Shown: positions 34,223 through 45,970, numbered from the stretch's first letter. The stretch: DNA of 64,000 bases from Mycetocola tolaasinivorans (GCF_003667565.1 NZ_RCUX01000005.1:124001-188000), one strand, 5' to 3'. Numbers and translations are program-made. The notes: generated from the sequence alone by a model not told the origin.

Positions 34223-35859
34223 ACCCGCGGTGCCTCGGGAGCGGGGGGAACCGGGGGTGCGGGCGGGTAGCCCTGCTGGCCGGGGTGGCCCTGCGGTGCC
34301 GGGTAGCCGGGTGCCGCCGGGTAGCCGCCCTGCTGAGGGTAGCTCGGGGCCGCCGGGTACCCGCCCTGCGGGGGATAGCCCGGGCCGGTGGGGCCCTGTG
34401 AGCGGTGAGACGCGGCCGAGGCCGCGGATTCGGGACGCACGATCGTATAGGGGTCGGGCAGATCGCTCGCGGTCGCGCCGGCCTCGACGTAGCGCATCAG
34501 GTCGATATCGAGACCCTCCTTGCGCATGCGCAGGTCGAGGTAGATGAGCGCGATGGCGGAGGAGGAGACGACCGCGCCGATGGCACCAATCACGATTGCC
34601 AGGATGCCGGAGATCAGGGTCGGGAGGAGGACCGAGGCGAACATGCCGGAGGGGTCGTTGGGGTCGGTCGGCGAGGTGATGACGGGGATGATCGAGGTGA
34701 TCAGAACCACCGGGGTGAGGACGAGCTGCGTCACCGTGGACACGATGACCGTGACCAGCAGCTGCACGCCGAGGGTCTTCCAGAAGTAGCCGTTGGTGAG
34801 TCGCCAGGAGCGCGCGATCGAGGCCCGGAGGCTGCGACGCTCGAGCACGATCACGCTGGGGGTCAGCGAGGTTTTCACCGCGAGCCAGGCGAAGAGGAGG
34901 AACACGGCGAGGCCGAGAAGGAGACCAACAAGAATCGTGGCGACCCAGTTGTCTTCCGTCAGCCAGAAGGTGAAGACGATCGCGCCGCCCAGGACGGTGA
35001 AGCCGACCAGTAGGATCGCGAAAATCAGCAGGCTGTATCCCAGCAGGGGCACCACCCGCGGCCACACCGCGCGCCACAGCTCGCCGAGACGACGCTTTTC
35101 GCCGAGGGTCGCGCGGGAGACCTCGCTGACCAGTACACCCTGGAGGTAGGCGGTGGTGAGTGCCTGAAGGAGCACGGGGATCAGGAACACGATCAGCATG
35201 ATCGCTCCGGAACCCGCGGTGATTGCTGCCCGATCCGCGTCGGAGGCGCTGTAGACGCGCTCCAGGAACCAGTCGGTTGCAAACCAGGAGGCGACGAGCG
35301 CAAGGATCCCGGTAAAGCCCTGCAGGATGAGCGCGCTGCCGAGCGTTGCCCGGGGGTTCCGGGTGAGTACCCGGAACGGTGCCCCGATCAGGGTGCCGAA
35401 GGCGAGTGGCCGCAGCGGAATAAGCCCGGGCTTCGGGGCCGCCTGCCAGCGGCCTTGCGCGGCAGACTGCCCGGCAATGGGCTGCCCTGCGGCAGCGGGG
35501 TAACCGGTAGCGGGGTATCCGGGCGCTGGGTATCCGGGGGCGGCGGCAGCCGGGTAGCCTGACGCAGCCGGATAGCCAGACGCAGCCGGGTAGCCTGACG
35601 CAGCCGGGTAGCCGGCGGGTGCCGGTGCTGCGGGATAGCCCGATCCGCCCGTGGAGGCGGCCGGCGCGCTCGGTGCCGCCCAACTGGGCAGGGCCGAGCC
35701 GGGGTCGGGAGCGGGAGCCGAGCCGGCGGGAGCGGCCGATTCCGGCGAGGCTGACGCGGCTCCGGGTGCCGCCACTGTTCCGTCTTCGGACACCGGTCCG
35801 TCTTCGGGCACTGTTCCGTCTTCGGGCGCGGGGGTGTGGGGCTGTCGTTCGTCGGTCAC
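34219..35859 (-). CDS. GPDPase membrane-domain-like protein with GYP-rich N-terminus
   Basis: A 546-residue protein. The first about 140 residues are low complexity and rich in Gly, Tyr, Pro and Ala, with GYPAAS repeated three times in a row, and the C-terminus has further GYP(A/P) repeats. The centre holds about six to eight transmembrane helices resembling the glycerophosphodiester-phosphodiesterase membrane domain family (LRPLAFGTLIGAPFRVLTRNPRATLGSAL). It has no catalytic GDPD residues visible. First gene of the operon that runs to DUF58. Confidence 0.82.
   Translation of the reverse strand: MTDERQPHTPAPEDGTVPEDGPVSEDGTVAAPGAASASPESAAPAGSAPAPDPGSALPSWAAPSAPAASTGGSGYPAAPAPAGYPAASGYPAASGYPAASGYPAAAAPGYPAPGYPATGYPAAAGQPIAGQSAAQGRWQAAPKPGLIPLRPLAFGTLIGAPFRVLTRNPRATLGSALILQGFTGILALVASWFATDWFLERVYSASDADRAAITAGSGAIMLIVFLIPVLLQALTTAYLQGVLVSEVSRATLGEKRRLGELWRAVWPRVVPLLGYSLLIFAILLVGFTVLGGAIVFTFWLTEDNWVATILVGLLLGLAVFLLFAWLAVKTSLTPSVIVLERRSLRASIARSWRLTNGYFWKTLGVQLLVTVIVSTVTQLVLTPVVLITSIIPVITSPTDPNDPSGMFASVLLPTLISGILAIVIGAIGAVVSSSAIALIYLDLRMRKEGLDIDLMRYVEAGATASDLPDPYTIVRPESAASAASHRSQGPTGPGYPPQGGYPAAPSYPQQGGYPAAPGYPAPQGHPGQQGYPPAPPVPPAPEAPRV
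35552..35605 (-). repeat. 18-bp triplicate coding for GYPAAS repeats
   Basis: On the plus strand GGGTAGCCTGACGCAGCC occurs at 35552-35569, with two changes at 35570-35587, and exactly again at 35588-35605. It encodes three GYPAAS units in the membrane protein. The unit keeps frame, so repeat number could vary between strains. Confidence 0.85.
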
Positions 35860-36163
35860 CGGAGTTCTCCTTGCCGGTAGGGATAGCTATCGATGCTTCC
35901 ATCGTGACATACCCGCTCCCTTCCCGGGGGGATCTCGCCGCCCACGGGGGTGAAGAGGTCGGTTTTTGTCACGCGGCTGACGCGTTCACTCACAATCTTC
36001 CGTCCAGATTCTCGAAAAACCCGCCGGATCTGCCCGGACAATGCGGTCATTCGCGCCACGATCTCCGCAAAGCGTCCAATTTTTTGTTGCACCGAGTAGT
36101 CTGGGGGAACTGTGTTTCCCCCTGCGCGGTGTATTTCCGCGGCGACAACTGAGAACGGGATCG
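35860..36163. other. 304-bp divergent intergenic region upstream of mtrA
   Basis: Lies between the membrane-protein operon (-) and mtrA (+). It holds the promoters of both operons; TAGTCT at 36097-36102 is a plausible mtrA -10 box. No gene, strong terminator or clear palindrome is visible. Confidence 0.4.
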
Positions 36164-36844
36164 ATGACTCCACGCATTCTGGTGGTTGATGACGATACGG
36201 CGCTTGCCGAGATGATCGGCATCGTGCTGCGCACCGAGGGCTTCGAGCCCGAGTTCTGCGCGGACGGCGCCGCCGCGGTGGACGCCTTCCGCGAGTACAA
36301 GCCCGACCTGGTTCTGCTCGACCTCATGCTTCCGGGCATGGACGGCATCGAGATTTGCACCCGTCTTCGCCAGGAGTCCGGGGTGCCGATCATCATGCTC
36401 ACCGCAAAGTCGGATACCGCCGACGTCGTCAAGGGGCTCGAATCCGGTGCCGATGACTACATCGTGAAGCCGTTCAACCCCAAGGAGCTGGTGGCGCGGG
36501 TGCGCACGCGCCTACGTCCCGCGAGCGAGAGCGCCACCTCTGAGCTGGTCATCGGCGACCTCACCCTGGATGTGGCCGGCCACGAGGTCCGGCGCGGCAC
36601 CACGCGGATCAACCTCACCCCGCTGGAGTTCGATCTGCTGCACGCGCTCGCCGCGAAGCCCGCCCAGGTGTTCAGCCGCGAGGCCCTGCTCGAGCAGGTG
36701 TGGGGATACCACTACAAGGCGGACACCCGTCTGGTCAACGTCCACGTTCAGCGCCTGCGTTCCAAGGTGGAGCTTGACCCAGACAACCCGCGCATCGTGA
36801 TGACCGTGCGCGGCGTGGGCTATCGCGCGGGGAGCGCCGAGTAG
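36164..36844 (+). CDS. mtrA: Two-component response regulator MtrA
   Basis: A 226-residue OmpR/PhoB-type regulator. The receiver domain carries the acidic pocket (LVVDDD), the phospho-acceptor Asp53 in LLDLMLPGMDG, and the conserved lysine in IVKPF. The winged-helix output domain includes LTPLEFDLLHALAAKPAQVFSREALLEQVWGY and DTRLVNVHVQRLRSKVE. With MtrB and LpqB it forms the actinobacterial Mtr system controlling envelope and division genes. ATG 36164 follows GGGATCG; upstream readings lack receiver sequence. Confidence 0.97.
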   Translation: MTPRILVVDDDTALAEMIGIVLRTEGFEPEFCADGAAAVDAFREYKPDLVLLDLMLPGMDGIEICTRLRQESGVPIIMLTAKSDTADVVKGLESGADDYIVKPFNPKELVARVRTRLRPASESATSELVIGDLTLDVAGHEVRRGTTRINLTPLEFDLLHALAAKPAQVFSREALLEQVWGYHYKADTRLVNVHVQRLRSKVELDPDNPRIVMTVRGVGYRAGSAE

Positions 36845-36853
36845 CGGCGGACC

Positions 36854-38500
36854 ATGCCCGAAGACTTCTTCACCGCCGTCCGGCTCCGCCGCTGGCGGGG
36901 AATTCCGCGCCGACTCGTGCGTTCCTGGCGGCACTCGCTGCAGTTCCGCGCGGTGACGATCACGATGCTGCTGAGCGCGCTCGCGATCATGCTCTCGAGC
37001 GGATACATGACGATTTCGATCGGCAGCGATCTGTTTCAGTCGCGGGTTTCCCAGGCGCAGAGCGATACCCGTCGCGCTCTGGACAACGCGCAGCGCACGT
37101 TTGACTCCTCCACGGCCGAGTCTCGGGTTGACTTCCAGGCCCTGATGACCACCGCGCGTACCGACCTCTCGCAGGCCTCCGGAAGCGCGCTGGTCGCGGC
37201 ATTCCGCATCCCGAACCAGCCCTTTAGCGCCACCGCACCCCAGGACTTTGTGAGCCCCGGTCTGCAGAACGGGGTGATCAGTGATGAGCTGCGCCGCACC
37301 GTGCAGAAGAACCCGGACGGCCTGTGGTGGCAGTCCACCGCGTTGGCCGCGAGCGGTGAGCACACGGATCCCGGGCTGATCGTGGGTGGGCAGGCCCGCC
37401 TCCCCGACGGTGCGGCCTACGAGATCTATATCGGCTACGACCTGTCGGGCACCGAGGAAACCCTCGGATTTGTGCAGCGCTCGCTCCTGGTGGGTGGGCT
37501 CGTGCTGCTGCTCCTGGTCGGCGGGGTCGCCTGGGCCGTGGTGCGCCTGGTTGCCGATCCGGTCAAGGTGGCCGCACAGACCTCGGCGAAGCTGGCCGCG
37601 GGCGACCTCGAGGTGCGTATTCCGGTTCGTGGGCAGGATGAGCTGGCCACCCTGGGGCGATCCTTCAACCGCATGGCGGACAGTATGCAGGGCCAGATTC
37701 AGAAACTCGCTGCGCTCTCCAGCGTGCAGCAGCGTTTCGTCTCGGACGTCTCGCACGAGCTGCGGACCCCGCTCACGACGATCCGCCTGGCCGGGGACGT
37801 CCTCTACGATCAGCGCGAAGACTTCCCTCCCACCACCGCGCGCACGGTCGAGCTCCTGAATACCCAGACCAAGCGATTTGAACTCCTCCTCGCCGACCTG
37901 CTGGAAATCAGCCGCTATGACGCGGGATCGATCCAGCTGGACCTCGAGCCGGTGAGTCTGCCCGCGCTCGTGCGCGACTGCGTGGAGGGGATGCAGCAGC
38001 TCGCCGACCAGAGCGGATCCCGCCTCGTGGTGCTCGCCCCGGGCGGATACGGGCCGATCGATATCGACCCGCGCCGGATTCGTCGCATCGTCAACAACCT
38101 TCTGGGGAACGCGATTGAGCACGGCGAGGGTCGTCCGGTCGTGATGACCATCGACTCGACCTCCAGCACCGTCGCGCTGACCGTGCGCGACTATGGGCTC
38201 GGGATGAGCGAAACCGATGCTGCGCGCGCCTTTGACCGCTTCTGGCGCGCGGATCCCTCGCGGCGGCGCACCATCGGTGGAACCGGCCTGGGATTGGCCA
38301 TCGCCCTCGAGGACGCCCAGCTGCACGGGGGAACCCTGGCGGTCTGGTCCCGCACAGGTGCGGGCTCTAACTTTAGGCTCCTCCTTCCCCGCCACCACGA
38401 GCAGGAGGACGGCCTTGGCGCGTCCCCGCTGCCCCTGGAACCCGTGGATGCGGGCATGGACGGACCGGACGAAACCGCGTTTGAAGGGATCACCGCATGA
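36854..38500 (+). CDS. mtrB: Two-component sensor histidine kinase MtrB
   Basis: A 548-residue membrane sensor. One transmembrane helix at about 34-55, an extracellular domain of about 150 residues, a second helix at about 214-236 and a HAMP linker (LVADPVKVAAQTSAKLAAGD). The H-box VSDVSHELRTPLT (phospho-histidine near 301), N-box LLGNAIEHGEG and G-boxes GLGMSE and GGTGLGLA follow. It phosphorylates MtrA. It lies 9 bp after mtrA and overlaps lpqB by four bases. Confidence 0.97.
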   Translation: MPEDFFTAVRLRRWRGIPRRLVRSWRHSLQFRAVTITMLLSALAIMLSSGYMTISIGSDLFQSRVSQAQSDTRRALDNAQRTFDSSTAESRVDFQALMTTARTDLSQASGSALVAAFRIPNQPFSATAPQDFVSPGLQNGVISDELRRTVQKNPDGLWWQSTALAASGEHTDPGLIVGGQARLPDGAAYEIYIGYDLSGTEETLGFVQRSLLVGGLVLLLLVGGVAWAVVRLVADPVKVAAQTSAKLAAGDLEVRIPVRGQDELATLGRSFNRMADSMQGQIQKLAALSSVQQRFVSDVSHELRTPLTTIRLAGDVLYDQREDFPPTTARTVELLNTQTKRFELLLADLLEISRYDAGSIQLDLEPVSLPALVRDCVEGMQQLADQSGSRLVVLAPGGYGPIDIDPRRIRRIVNNLLGNAIEHGEGRPVVMTIDSTSSTVALTVRDYGLGMSETDAARAFDRFWRADPSRRRTIGGTGLGLAIALEDAQLHGGTLAVWSRTGAGSNFRLLLPRHHEQEDGLGASPLPLEPVDAGMDGPDETAFEGITA

Positions 38501-40200
38501 GTGCAGCACGGATGTGGCGTCGTCGCGGAGCCGCGCTGGTGGGGGCGTTCACGGCGCTCCTGCTGATCTCCGGATGCGCGACGATCCCGCGCGGCGGAAG
38601 CGTAAACGCCGGCCATGCGGTTGATCGTTCTGAGGGCCCCGAGGTGGTGTTCCTGGCGCGCGGTCCGGAAAAGGATGCGAGCCGTGAGGAGCTCCTGACC
38701 GGCTTTATCGAGGCCGCGGCGAGCCCCGCGAACAACTATGCGACCGCCCGCGAATTCCTCACGACGACCCTCGCCGGAACCTGGAAGCCGGATGCCCGCG
38801 CGATCATGGATCAGGCCGAGCAGCGTCGGATCGAATCCAATGAGGCCGTCGGTGGGTTGACGATGACCGCAACCCCGCTCGCCACGGTGGACGCCACCGG
38901 GCAGTACACCCCGGAATTTGGAAACTCCTCGATCCAGCTGGACTTCACCTTTGCGAAGGTGGGTGGGCAGTGGCGCATCTCCAGTGCGCCCGATGGCGTC
39001 ATGCTCGACCCGGTGAAGTTCCGCGAGGTCTTCAAGCCGTACACGCTGCGATTCTTTGATCCGAGCTGGACCGCCCTGGTGCCGGAGGTGCGCTGGTTCC
39101 CGTCACGCTCCTCGACCTCCACCAACGTTGTGAAGGCGCTGCTCGCCGGTCCGAGCCCCTGGCTGGCCGGGTCGGTCTCCACCGCGTTCCCCGAGGGCAC
39201 CAGGCTCCTGACCGATACCGTGCCGATCGAAAACAGCACGGCCACGATCAACCTCAACCGCGAGGCGAGCGGGCAGGATGAGCTCACCCTGCGCCGGATG
39301 AAGGCGCAGCTGGTCGAGAGCCTGTCCGAGGTGTCCTCGATCAAGTCCGTCACCCTCAGCGTGAACGGCGTCCCCCAGGAAGCCACTCCGCTGACAATCT
39401 CCGGAGCTCGCACCGATCCCCGCGCGCTGGTGCTCACCGAGGCCGGCTTCGGGTTCCAAACCGACGACAGCATCGACAAGATCCCGGTGATCTCCTCGCA
39501 GGTGGAGGCGCTGAACCCCACCGCGGCGACCATCGATGGTTCGCGCCAGCTCGTTGCCGCGCTGGCCCCCAGCGGGGTGTCCGCTATTCGTCCGGCCGGG
39601 CCGGAACTCGTGGATGCCCGCGCGCACCTGATTCCGCCGAGCATCGATGGCTCCGGCTACATCTGGTCCGTTCCGGCGGATGCCCCGTCCGAGCTGGTTG
39701 CCATTGGGCCGGATGGGAAGAAGCTTCCGGTGACGGTGAGCTGGCCGGATGCGGCACAGATCGTCTCGCTGCAGGTCTCGCGAGACGGTACCCGCGTACT
39801 GGCCTTCGTGGTGTCGGGTGGTCGAAGCGTGCTGCTGGTGGCCGGAATCCAAAAGGACGAAAACGGCGTGCCCGTGCGGCTGGGCGAGCCGGTGCGCGTG
39901 CCCGCCGCGGGCGGCTCCGCCCGCTCCGCGACCTGGGTTGATGAGAACACCGTAGCCTCGCTCGGCACCAACGAACAGGGCGTGGCCCAGATCGTTCAGT
40001 CGGTTGTCGGCGGGCGAAGTGATTCCCTGGTGCCCGTGACCGGCGGGACGATGATCGTTGGCGGGAGCAACATCAACCAGCTGAGGGTCCTGGGGGAGGA
40101 CGGTCGCATGATGTTCTGGCGTTCGGGATCCTGGCAGCAGGTGGCCACGGATGTACGCCTGATCGCGACGCAGCAGGGCGCACCCGAGCGCGTCGAGTAG
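38497..40200 (+). CDS. lpqB: Lipoprotein LpqB
   Basis: A 567-residue lipoprotein with lipobox LISGC (Cys27). The N-terminal part includes a GerMN-type fold (about 190-290, FPSRSSTSTNVVKALLAGPSPWL) and the C-terminal half is a beta-propeller-like LpqB domain (SWPDAAQIVSLQVSRDGTRVLAF). LpqB binds the extracellular domain of MtrB and modulates the Mtr pathway in mycobacteria. ATG 38497 overlaps the mtrB stop codon (ATGA). Confidence 0.96.
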   Translation: MSAARMWRRRGAALVGAFTALLLISGCATIPRGGSVNAGHAVDRSEGPEVVFLARGPEKDASREELLTGFIEAAASPANNYATAREFLTTTLAGTWKPDARAIMDQAEQRRIESNEAVGGLTMTATPLATVDATGQYTPEFGNSSIQLDFTFAKVGGQWRISSAPDGVMLDPVKFREVFKPYTLRFFDPSWTALVPEVRWFPSRSSTSTNVVKALLAGPSPWLAGSVSTAFPEGTRLLTDTVPIENSTATINLNREASGQDELTLRRMKAQLVESLSEVSSIKSVTLSVNGVPQEATPLTISGARTDPRALVLTEAGFGFQTDDSIDKIPVISSQVEALNPTAATIDGSRQLVAALAPSGVSAIRPAGPELVDARAHLIPPSIDGSGYIWSVPADAPSELVAIGPDGKKLPVTVSWPDAAQIVSLQVSRDGTRVLAFVVSGGRSVLLVAGIQKDENGVPVRLGEPVRVPAAGGSARSATWVDENTVASLGTNEQGVAQIVQSVVGGRSDSLVPVTGGTMIVGGSNINQLRVLGEDGRMMFWRSGSWQQVATDVRLIATQQGAPERVE

Positions 40201-40321
40201 TCGCCGGTGGAATCTCCCCGGGTATCTCGGAGAGATTCCACAGGCGGCTGTGCCCCCGCAGGAGCCCACAGATTTCGAGACGGTCTGGGCACACGGGCAC
40301 GCCCGAACTGAGGATGGTCTC

Positions 40322-41128
40322 ATGACGATTCCTCTGCTCCACACCTCGCCCACGTCCGTCGCGAGCCCCGCGGCGTTACCCACCGAGTTACCCACAGCGT
40401 TACCCACGGTCTTTCCCCTCGTGGCGCGTGTACTCGGTTGCCTACTTCCGATTCCGTGCCCGGGCTGTGCCCGCCCACCCGATCCCCGTCGTCCTGCCTC
40501 CGGGCTCTGCTCCACCTGCCGCAGGGTGCTGAGCGGGCAGGTCGCGCGGCGCGGTCTCCTGCCCGGGCAAGAGTCGGTGCCACTCTGGTGGGCGCTCGCC
40601 TACCGCGACGCCCCGGCTAGGCTCATCCTGAGCTTCAAAAATCACGATCGGGTGGATCTCTGCCGCGCCCTCGCCGACCCCCTCGCCCGCGCGATTCGCG
40701 CGGCGCAGCCACGGGAGTCCGCCCTGCCGCCACCGATCCTGGTGCCCGTGCCTGGCCGCGCAGCGGGATTTCGACGCCGCGGATATCACCCGGTTGTCTC
40801 CCTGCTGCGCGCGGCCGGTCAACGCCCACGCCACCTCCTGAGCTGGGCACGCGAACCCGGCGACCAGCTGGGCCTCAGCATCGCCGAGCGCGCGCACAAC
40901 CTCCGTCACGCGATGCGTGCCCGGCCGGTGCCCGCAAGACTCGGTTCGCCGAGCCTGACACACGACGCGAACCTCGCCTCGGTCTGGGTGGTGGACGATG
41001 TGTGCACCACCGGTGCCACCCTGCGGGAGGCGATTCGAGCCCTCAGCGCGCAGGGCGTGGTCGCGGCAGGGGCGCTGGTCCTCGCCCGAGCTCCGCGCCG
41101 AGGAGCGTCGAATCCGAGCAGAAATTGA
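40322..41128 (+). CDS. ComF family phosphoribosyltransferase-like protein
   Basis: A 268-residue protein. An N-terminal zinc-finger-like region has CPGC and CSTC pairs, followed by a phosphoribosyltransferase domain: LSFKNHDRVDLCRALADPLA, PVPGRAAGFRRRGYHPV and the PRPP loop WVVDDVCTTGATL. ComF proteins are linked to DNA uptake or purine/pyrimidine salvage; in actinobacteria this gene normally lies between lpqB and hpf. ATG 40322 is preferred over 40250 because of GAGGA upstream and because the extra segment is not conserved-looking. Confidence 0.88.
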   Translation: MTIPLLHTSPTSVASPAALPTELPTALPTVFPLVARVLGCLLPIPCPGCARPPDPRRPASGLCSTCRRVLSGQVARRGLLPGQESVPLWWALAYRDAPARLILSFKNHDRVDLCRALADPLARAIRAAQPRESALPPPILVPVPGRAAGFRRRGYHPVVSLLRAAGQRPRHLLSWAREPGDQLGLSIAERAHNLRHAMRARPVPARLGSPSLTHDANLASVWVVDDVCTTGATLREAIRALSAQGVVAAGALVLARAPRRGASNPSRN

Positions 41129-41313
41129 GCTCGGCGGCACGGCATGACCCCTCGGCTGTCGGGTTTTGACGGTCCCTGCTGCGGGCGGTTGCGCCCGGCC
41201 TCGGAACGGCAATATTAACGTGCTCCCCCGTATTTGTCCGGCGAAATCGAGATCGTGTGACCGCGTTCGCCACCGTAAAAAATACCCTGGTAAGGCCGTG
41301 AAAAAAGAGTGCA

Positions 41314-41343
41314 TTGACAGGGTTTTCTCGGCGATTTTACGCT
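41314..41343 (+). promoter_or_regulatory. Strong promoter upstream of the yagU-like gene
   Basis: TTGACA (41314-41319), a perfect -35 box, and TACGCT (41338-41343), a TANNNT -10 box, are spaced 18 bp. The expected start site lies about 48 bp before GTG 41398. It is one of the best consensus promoters in the window. Confidence 0.75.
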
Positions 41344-41397
41344 TGCTCTCGGCATCACCAACGTGTGTTGGGGGCAAGACCGTCTAGGGGGAAATCC

Positions 41398-41934
41398 GTG
41401 TTCACAGTGACTAAACCGACCGCTCCTGTGGGAACGATCATTCTGAAGAGCCTGTGGTACGGGTTCATCGCGGGAATGATCTCCGGGATGGTGAAAATCG
41501 GGTGGGAGGTGATCTTCCCGCCGCGCACCATCGAGCGCAACGCCACCAATCCGCCGCAGACCCTGCTCGAGCAGTTTGGGATGGCGACGGAACAAACCCA
41601 CGACTTCGTGATGTTCGGCGACCAGCAGGTCTTCTATTTGGCCCTGATCATTCACTTCGCCTTCTCGATCGTGTGTGCCATGGTCTACCTGTTCGCCGCC
41701 CAGTATCTGCCGATCACCTCACTCTGGCAGGGGGCCGCGTTCGGCCTGGTGGTGTGGGTGTTCTTCCACCTGATTCTGATGCCCGCAATGGGCACCGTTC
41801 CCGCGGCCTGGGATCAGCCCTGGGAGGAGCACTTCTCCGAGCTCTTCGGGCACGCGGTTTGGGGCTGGGCGATCGCCGCCTGTGGGTTCTTCCTCGCGCA
41901 GAAGGATCGTGCGAAGACCCTGGTAAACCTCTAG
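41398..41934 (+). CDS. YagU-like membrane protein (DUF1440)
   Basis: A 178-residue protein with three to four hydrophobic segments (about 13-33, 72-95, 98-120 and 150-168) and the pattern WYGFIAGMISGMVKIGWEVIFPPR typical of DUF1440. E. coli YagU is an inner-membrane protein tied to acid survival; the same role here is only a possibility. Start GTG 41398 is supported by a GGGGG site. It has its own strong promoter and interrupts the common comF-hpf-secA order. Confidence 0.82.
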   Translation: MFTVTKPTAPVGTIILKSLWYGFIAGMISGMVKIGWEVIFPPRTIERNATNPPQTLLEQFGMATEQTHDFVMFGDQQVFYLALIIHFAFSIVCAMVYLFAAQYLPITSLWQGAAFGLVVWVFFHLILMPAMGTVPAAWDQPWEEHFSELFGHAVWGWAIAACGFFLAQKDRAKTLVNL

Positions 41935-42059
41935 CTGGCACCTGGGAATTCACGGCGCCAGGGTGGGCAGTATGCCTCTCTTGCCGCCGTTTTTTGCCCC
42001 TTCTTCGGGCAGGTTTCGCGGCGGGGCACGCCCGGAAAGTGACGGATATCAGATTTCTA

Positions 42060-42088
42060 ATGACAAGCGTTGGCGAAGGGACTACGGT
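42060..42088 (+). promoter_or_regulatory. Probable hpf promoter
   Basis: ATGACA (42060-42065) and TACGGT (42083-42088) are spaced 17 bp. The leader to the hpf ATG would be about 58 nt and contains a strong AGGAGG ribosome-binding site (CAGGAGGTCCCC). Confidence 0.5.
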
Positions 42089-42152
42089 GGTGGCTAAAGG
42101 CGTGAAAGGACCGCCGGGATCAACTGGCGGCACGCTTTGACAGGAGGTCCCC

Positions 42153-42806
42153 ATGGAAACCAACATCGTAGGATTTGGCCTGAAGATCACCGATCGTTTC
42201 CGTGACTATGTCGAGGAAAAGTCCGCAAAGGTCGAGCACCTTTCGGAAAAGGCAATCTCGTTTGAGGTCAAGGTTTCTCGGCACAGCGATAAGTCCGGCC
42301 GTCGCGGCGAAGACCGGGTGGAACTCACCCTGGTGGGCCCCGGCCCGCTGATTCGCGCCGAGGCCACCGGATCGGATAAGTACGTCGCCTTCGATCTCGC
42401 CATGGCGAAGATCATGGAGCGCATTCGTCGCTCAAAGGACCGCCGCAAGGATCTCCGCGGTCGTGGGCGCACCTCGCTGCATGAGGCGAGCAGCGAGGGT
42501 TTCAGCTCGATCGGTCTGGAAGCTGCCGGCGTTGACGTGCTCAACGCGGTAGCCACCGGATCGGTCCCGATCGTGGACGCCGTTGAAGACGACGCCCCGT
42601 ACAGCCCCGTGGTCATCCGCGAGAAGCTGTTCCCGGCCGAGTGGATGACCGTCGAGGAGGCCGTGGACCGGATGGAGCTCGTCGGGCACGACTTCTTCCT
42701 CTTCATCGATGCCCGTACCGATCGGTCCAGTGTCGTCTACCGCCGCAAGGGCTGGGACTACGGCGTGATCGGTCTCTCGGAAGAGGCCGAGGCCCAGGCC
42801 TCCTAG
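42153..42806 (+). CDS. hpf: Long-form ribosome hibernation-promoting factor
   Basis: A 217-residue protein. The N-terminal RaiA/S30AE fold (IVGFGLKITDRFRDYVEEKSAKVEHL, residues 1-110) binds the decoding centre. The C-terminal domain (PYSPVVIREKLFPAEWMTVEEAVDRMELVGHDFFLFIDARTDRSSVVYRRKGWDYGVIGL) dimerises and drives 100S ribosome formation, which marks the long form. Its position just upstream of secA is the standard actinobacterial one. Confidence 0.95.
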   Translation: METNIVGFGLKITDRFRDYVEEKSAKVEHLSEKAISFEVKVSRHSDKSGRRGEDRVELTLVGPGPLIRAEATGSDKYVAFDLAMAKIMERIRRSKDRRKDLRGRGRTSLHEASSEGFSSIGLEAAGVDVLNAVATGSVPIVDAVEDDAPYSPVVIREKLFPAEWMTVEEAVDRMELVGHDFFLFIDARTDRSSVVYRRKGWDYGVIGLSEEAEAQAS

Positions 42807-42888
42807 CGGTTCTTCGCCGCTCAGCGCCGTAATCTCGCGGAATCTGGTCTGACCTCTTTGTCGGGTCCGTCGCAGTCCGCGAGGCAAA

Positions 42889-42929
42889 AAGCCGCCCCGA
42901 TCGTGTGTGTTTCACGGTCGGGGCGGCTT
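42889..42929 (+). terminator. Terminator of hpf
   Basis: AAGCCGCCCCGATCGTG pairs with CACGGTCGGGGCGGCTT (one G-T pair), 17 bp with a short loop (TGTGTTT). The T-run is weak, but the stem is long and stable. Confidence 0.75.
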
Positions 42930-43042
42930 CGCTGTGAGGGAAACTTGCTGAGTTTTCGGTCGAAATACGCGCTCGAACGCGGTGTTTTCCTCCCGTCCCG
43001 ATAACATAGAGTTGGCCCTCGGTGGTCCCATCGATGGGTTGG

Positions 43043-43102
43043 CCGCACATACCGTGCGGAACTGCGCCCCGTCGACAGCGGTTGGGCCGCACACCCCGTG
43101 CG
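43043..43102 (+). promoter_or_regulatory. Duplicated hairpin in the secA leader
   Basis: CCGCAC-ATACC-GTGCGG (43043-43059) is followed 44 bp later by CGCAC-ACCCC-GTGCG (43088-43102), both hairpins with 5-nt loops. They are parts of a longer imperfect 44-bp direct repeat (43037-43080 and 43081-43124) containing TTGG-CCGCACA and GCGCCCCGTCG. Placed 45-100 nt before the secA GTG, the pair could be a regulatory leader. Confidence 0.55.
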
Positions 43103-43146
43103 AATCCGCGCCCCGTCGGCGCCCAAAGACAAGTGGAGAGCAAGTC

Positions 43147-45912
<2,766 letters not shown>

Positions 45913-45930
45913 CCACCGCTCGTGAGTTTC

Positions 45931-45970
45931 GGTGCCGCCTGCCCTTCGGGGCGGGCGGCACCATTCTTTT
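45931..45970. terminator. Terminator between secA and the Rv3235-like gene
   Basis: GGTGCCGCCTGCCC pairs with GGGCGGGCGGCACC (one wobble) around a TTCG tetraloop, followed by ATTCTTTT. It ends secA transcription and may serve the convergent gene. Confidence 0.9.

Larger units (their letters stand above)
42807..43146 (+). other. 340-bp region before secA
   Basis: Holds the hpf terminator hairpin (42889-42929) and then a leader with a 44-bp duplicated segment containing two hairpins (43043-43102). No gene of its own is visible. The secA promoter is probably in 42930-43030, but no strong consensus stands out. Confidence 0.6.

Noticed and set aside
33563..35902. 779-residue extension of the DUF4129 gene
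   Set aside because: The extra N-terminal part is another frame of the upstream membrane-protein gene; ATG 34222 with a 4-base overlap is the natural start.
42132..42140. TTGACA-like string near the hpf start
   Set aside because: It lies only about 15 bp before the start codon and overlaps the AGGAGG site, so it cannot be a -35 box for hpf; 42060-42088 is better.
42982..43146. Upstream ATG giving SecA a 55-residue extension
   Set aside because: The extra residues are translated from the hairpin leader and do not resemble SecA; GTG 43147 has a ribosome-binding site.
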